The notes under the pieces are model-generated. The model did no database searches, was not told the DNA's origin, and worked only from the letters and a program-made list of their open reading frames with translations. The position numbers were made by a program, and so were the translations under genes. Source: Comamonadaceae bacterium (GTDB taxonomy: Bacteria; Pseudomonadota; Gammaproteobacteria; Burkholderiales; Burkholderiaceae_C). Taken from it: 8,426 nt of DNA. Shown here in pieces: positions 5,841 through 8,426 of the stretch. The stretch is from contig CANIDW010000053.1 of NCBI GenBank assembly GCA_947466165.1, positions 1 through 8,426 of the forward strand. The letters are read 5' to 3'. Position 1 is the first letter of the stretch. Each line of letters starts with the position of its first letter.

Positions 5841-6644
5841 ATGAAAACCGTTTTCCCACTCTCCATCGCTGCCGCCATGGCACTGGCTCTGGCTCCGGCC
5901 ATGGCCCAAAAAACCGCCAGCCAGGGCATTGACGAGTACCGCGCCATGCTGGCCGACGGTAACCCGGCTGAGTTGTTTGAAGCCAAAGGTGAAGACCTCT
6001 GGAAAAAAGCCCGCGGCCCGAAAAATGCGTCCCTTGAAAAATGCGATCTGGGCAAGGGACCTGGCGTGGTTAAAGGTGTTTTTGTGGAGTTGCCGCGCTT
6101 TTTTGCAGACACGCAGCGCGTGCAAGACCTGGAGTCGCGCCTGGTGAGCTGCATGGAAACGCTGCAGGGCTTCAATGCCGCAGACATCGTCAAGACGCCG
6201 TTTGGCAGTGGTGAGATGGCCAACGTCACTGCCCTGGCTACCTGGGTTTCTGCCGAATCCAAAGGGCTGAAATTCAATCTGTCGCAATCACACACGCAAG
6301 AAAAAACTTTTTACGAAGTGGGTAAGCGGCTGTTCTTTCAACGCGGCGGCACGCATGACTTTTCTTGTGCCTCTTGCCACGGCGAAGAAGGCAAACGCAT
6401 CCGCCTGCAAGACTTGCCGATTCTCACCAAGAGCCCGGGTGACGGTCTTGGCTTTGCGGCCTGGCCTGCTTACCGCGTCTCCAACGGCCAGATGTGGAGC
6501 ATGCAATTGCGCCTGAACGACTGCTACCGCCAGCAGCGCTTTCCTTACCCCGGCTTTGCGAGTGAGGCGACCATCGCCTTGTCGACCTACCTGGGCGTCA
6601 ATGCCAAAGGTGCCGCATCCATTGCACCGGCCCTCAAGCGCTGA
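5841..6644 (+). CDS. soxA: Cytochrome SoxA, monohaem form, of the SoxAX complex
   Basis: SoxA (267 residues) with SoxX begins the Sox cycle by oxidatively attaching thiosulfate to the SoxY cysteine. It has a Sec signal (MKTVFPLSIAAAMALALAPAMAQ) and one CXXCH haem site, Cys176-Ala-Ser-Cys179-His180. Cys228 in LRLNDCYRQQRFPYPGF is the expected cysteine persulfide haem ligand and active-site residue. In dihaem SoxA proteins the N-terminal domain carries another haem. Here that position has only Cys68 (EKCDLG) and Cys104 (VSCMETL) and no CXXCH, so this is the monohaem type, where the two cysteines usually form a disulfide. ATG 5841 is preferred over an in-frame GTG at 5835 because the latter is itself part of the AAGGTG sequence that may serve as ribosome binding site. 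soxX follows after 19 nt. Confidence 0.95.
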   Translation: MKTVFPLSIAAAMALALAPAMAQKTASQGIDEYRAMLADGNPAELFEAKGEDLWKKARGPKNASLEKCDLGKGPGVVKGVFVELPRFFADTQRVQDLESRLVSCMETLQGFNAADIVKTPFGSGEMANVTALATWVSAESKGLKFNLSQSHTQEKTFYEVGKRLFFQRGGTHDFSCASCHGEEGKRIRLQDLPILTKSPGDGLGFAAWPAYRVSNGQMWSMQLRLNDCYRQQRFPYPGFASEATIALSTYLGVNAKGAASIAPALKR

Positions 6645-6663
6645 TACGCACAGGAGAATTGAA

Positions 6664-7320
6664 ATGAAAAAACATACCCTTATTGCTTTAGCCAGTCTGG
6701 CGTCTGCCCTCTTGCTGGCAGGTTGCGCTACCGGCCCTTCGGTGGCCGAGCTCAATGCCCTGAGCGCGCAAATTGTCAAAAGCTCTTTCCGCGATCAAAG
6801 CCATGTCAAGCTGACCCGCCTCACCGAGACCGATGAGACCAACCTCGCTTGCAGCGAAGCTGATGTCGCCGGCAAGCCGCTGGACGACAAGACCGCCCGT
6901 GCAATTGAAGCGGTCAACATGAAGACCATCAAATGGCCATCGGACGGCAAGTTCATCGGCGACTGGAAAGAAGGCGAAAAGATCGCACAAAGCGGACGCG
7001 GCCTGACCTGGAGCGACAGCGCCACCATGGAAAACGGCGGCAACTGCTACAACTGCCACCAGATCGACAAGAAAGAAATTTCTTACGGCACCATCGGCCC
7101 CAGCCTCTACAACTACGGCAAGATCCGTGGTGTGAGCGACCCCGCCAGCCCGGCCAGCAAAGCGATGGTTGAATACACCTGGGGCAAGATCTGGAACGCC
7201 AAGGCTTACAACGCCTGCTCCAACATGCCGCGCGCCGGCCACATGGGCATCCTGAACGAAGCGCAGGTGCGCCACATCGTGGGCCTGCTGCTAGACCCCC
7301 AATCACCCGTCAACCAGTGA
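6664..7320 (+). CDS. soxX: Cytochrome SoxX, long monohaem form, of the SoxAX complex
   Basis: SoxX (218 residues) is the electron-accepting cytochrome of SoxAX. Its single haem site is Cys128-Tyr-Asn-Cys131-His132, and Met188 (NACSNMPRAGH) is the likely distal ligand, both typical of SoxX. About 100 residues precede the haem domain, so this is the long form of SoxX; that extension (about 22-125) contains one cysteine (Cys63) and no recognised domain. The leader MKKHTLIALASLASALLLAGC fits a lipobox (LAG-Cys21), which would make the protein a membrane-anchored lipoprotein instead of a freely soluble periplasmic cytochrome. AGGAGA at 6652-6657, six bases before ATG 6664, sets the start; the open frame extends further upstream into soxA but has no such site. 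The stop is directly followed by a strong terminator hairpin. Confidence 0.94.
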   Translation: MKKHTLIALASLASALLLAGCATGPSVAELNALSAQIVKSSFRDQSHVKLTRLTETDETNLACSEADVAGKPLDDKTARAIEAVNMKTIKWPSDGKFIGDWKEGEKIAQSGRGLTWSDSATMENGGNCYNCHQIDKKEISYGTIGPSLYNYGKIRGVSDPASPASKAMVEYTWGKIWNAKAYNACSNMPRAGHMGILNEAQVRHIVGLLLDPQSPVNQ

Positions 7321-7322
7321 TG

Positions 7323-7350
7323 AAAAAACCCGGCTGGTCCGGGTTTTTTT
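7323..7350 (+). terminator. Intrinsic terminator between soxX and soxB
   Basis: Two bases after the soxX stop, CCCGG (7329-7333) and CCGGG (7339-7343) form a stem across a five-base CTGGT loop, with six A before it and seven T after it. The A-run can pair with the T-run to extend the stem to eleven pairs, so it could also work in the other direction. This is a standard Rho-independent terminator shape. Confidence 0.85.
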
Positions 7351-7356
7351 AACGCC

Positions 7357-7362
7357 TATATA
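7357..7362 (+). promoter_or_regulatory. Possible -10-like TATATA before soxB
   Basis: TATATA lies between the terminator T-run and the soxB ATG. A transcript starting about 7 bases downstream would have a leader of only around 10 nt. No -35 match is visible, because the upstream bases belong to the terminator hairpin. There is also no Shine-Dalgarno sequence between 7351 and 7377. The call is weak; an AT-rich spacer by chance is equally likely. Confidence 0.2.
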
Positions 7363-7377
7363 TCAGTGACTGCAAAT

Positions 7378-8426
7378 ATGAATCTCACTAAACGCGAATT
7401 GATCCAGCTGATGGGTGCCGGCACCATGGCCGGCATGAGCATGGGCCGGTTTTCTGAGGTCAGTGCCGCCACCGCGGCCAATGGGCTGTATGACATACCG
7501 AAATTCGGCAACGTGTCCTTTTTGCACATGACAGACTGCCACGCGCAGCTCAAGCCGATTTACTTTCGTGAGCCCAGCATCAACATGGGCATCGGCAACA
7601 TGCAAGGCAACTTGCCGCATCTGGTGGGCGAGCATTTGTTGCAGGTGGCCAAAATCCGGCCCGGCTCGGCCGAGGCCCACGCGCTGACCTTTCTGGACTT
7701 TGAAAAAGCCGCCAGACGCTACGGCAAAGTAGGCGGCTTTGCGCACCTGGCTACGCTGGTCAAACGCATGAAAGCCAGCCGGCCCGGGGCTTTGCTGCTG
7801 GACGGCGGTGATACCTGGCAGGGCTCCGGCACCAGCTTGTGGACAAAAGGCCAGGACATGGTGGACGCCTGCAAGCTGCTGGGCGTGGACGTGATGACCG
7901 GCCACTGGGAGTTCACGCTGGGCATGGAGCGCGTTAAAGAAATCATCGACAAAGACTTTGCCGGCAAGGTGGACTTTGTAGCGCAAAACATCAAAACCAA
8001 GGACTTTGGCGACCCGGTGTTCAAGCCTTATGTGATTCGCGAAATCAATGGCGTGGCTTGCGCCATCATCGGTCAGGCTTTTCCTTACACGCCGATTGCC
8101 AACCCGCGCTACATGGTGGCCGACTGGGAGTTCGGCATTCAAGACCAGAACATGCAAGCCATGGTCGATGAGGCCCGCGGCAAAGGTGCGCAGGTGGTGG
8201 TGCTGCTGAGCCATAACGGCATGGATGTGGACTTGAAGATGGCCAGCCGCGTCAGCGGTATTGACGCCATCATGGGCGGTCACACGCACGACGGCATGCC
8301 GGTGGCCAGCATCGTTGCCAACAAAGGCGGTCAAACCATCGTCACCAATGCCGGCTCCAACAGCAAGTTTTTAGGCGTGCTCGATTTCGAAGTCAAAGAC
8401 AAACGCATCACCGACTTCCGCTACAA
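7378..8426 (+). CDS. soxB: Sulfate thiohydrolase SoxB, N-terminal about 350 residues (runs off the window)
   Basis: SoxB is the dimanganese hydrolase that releases sulfate from the SoxY-bound thiosulfonate and again after the Sox(CD) step. It belongs to the 5'-nucleotidase/metallophosphoesterase superfamily. The frame is open from ATG 7378 to the end of the window without a stop; about 350 of roughly 560-580 residues are present. Metal-site motifs appear in order: FLHMTDCHAQ (48-56), LLLDGGDTWQGSG (139-151), VMTGHWEFTLG (172-182; SoxB replaces the usual GNHEF with GHWEF), VVVLLSHNGMDVDLKM (273-288) and IMGGHTHDGMPV (298-309). The N-terminus TKRELIQLMGAGTMAGMSMG resembles a Tat leader, but with KR in place of RR. 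Later ATGs would remove that leader, so 7378 is kept although no Shine-Dalgarno sequence precedes it. It is separated from soxX by a terminator, so it may be expressed separately. Confidence 0.95.
   Translation, partial: MNLTKRELIQLMGAGTMAGMSMGRFSEVSAATAANGLYDIPKFGNVSFLHMTDCHAQLKPIYFREPSINMGIGNMQGNLPHLVGEHLLQVAKIRPGSAEAHALTFLDFEKAARRYGKVGGFAHLATLVKRMKASRPGALLLDGGDTWQGSGTSLWTKGQDMVDACKLLGVDVMTGHWEFTLGMERVKEIIDKDFAGKVDFVAQNIKTKDFGDPVFKPYVIREINGVACAIIGQAFPYTPIANPRYMVADWEFGIQDQNMQAMVDEARGKGAQVVVLLSHNGMDVDLKMASRVSGIDAIMGGHTHDGMPVASIVANKGGQTIVTNAGSNSKFLGVLDFEVKDKRITDFRY

Noticed and set aside
5376..6287. 303-codon open frame on the minus strand opposite soxZ and soxA
   Set aside because: It spans two real genes and their intergenic gap on the other strand and resembles no known protein family; a shadow.
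7363..8334. 323-codon open frame on the minus strand opposite soxB
   Set aside because: It is antisense to the conserved metal-site motifs of soxB and is His/Val-rich low-information sequence; a shadow.
1..8426. Search for mobile elements, tRNA genes, CRISPR arrays or frameshifted genes
   Set aside because: No transposase, terminal repeats, spaced repeat units or tRNA-like cloverleaf were seen, and all genes have full-length family-like reading frames apart from the two cut by the window edges.

Overview
The window is most of a sulfur-oxidation (Sox) gene cluster, with every gene on the + strand. The GC-rich coding sequence, the gene order soxC-soxD-soxY-soxZ-soxA-soxX-soxB and the protein sequences suggest a betaproteobacterium of the order Burkholderiales, probably Comamonadaceae-like (the Rhodoferax/Polaromonas/Hydrogenophaga type). 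That placement is inferred from familiarity with such clusters, not from a search.

Layout. Positions 1-2327 hold a sulfide-oxidation and electron-transfer module: the tail of a class I cytochrome c (probably the haem partner of the next gene), the FAD subunit of flavocytochrome c sulfide dehydrogenase (fccB, also called soxF), a secreted thioredoxin-fold protein with a CVFC active site, and a small monohaem cytochrome c. A 10-bp hairpin follows the last stop codon directly. The next 122 bases are the only real intergenic control region. They carry an imperfect 22-bp palindrome overlapping a possible -10 box, and a strong ribosome binding site for soxC, which starts with GTG. Then come soxC and soxD (17-nt overlap), soxY, soxZ, soxA and soxX with short gaps. 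A textbook intrinsic terminator lies right after soxX. soxB begins 27 nt beyond its T-run and leaves the window incomplete, with about 350 of an expected 560-580 residues present.

How the genes work together. In the established periplasmic Sox pathway, SoxAX oxidatively couples thiosulfate to the C-terminal cysteine of SoxY, which is held by SoxZ. SoxB hydrolyses the terminal sulfone to sulfate. Sox(CD) oxidises the remaining sulfane sulfur using a molybdenum centre and cytochrome haems, and SoxB then releases a second sulfate. With soxCD present, full oxidation of thiosulfate to sulfate without sulfur globules is expected. The FccB module would feed sulfide-derived electrons into the same periplasmic cytochrome pool. 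The thioredoxin-like protein probably keeps Sox or cytochrome thiols reduced.

The genes themselves are recognisable Sox families and I found no wholly new system. The points worth a second look concern regulation (the soxC operator-like palindrome, the terminator between soxX and soxB, and a soxB start without a visible Shine-Dalgarno sequence) and protein targeting (lipobox-like cysteines in FccB and SoxX, and a KR instead of RR Tat motif in SoxB).
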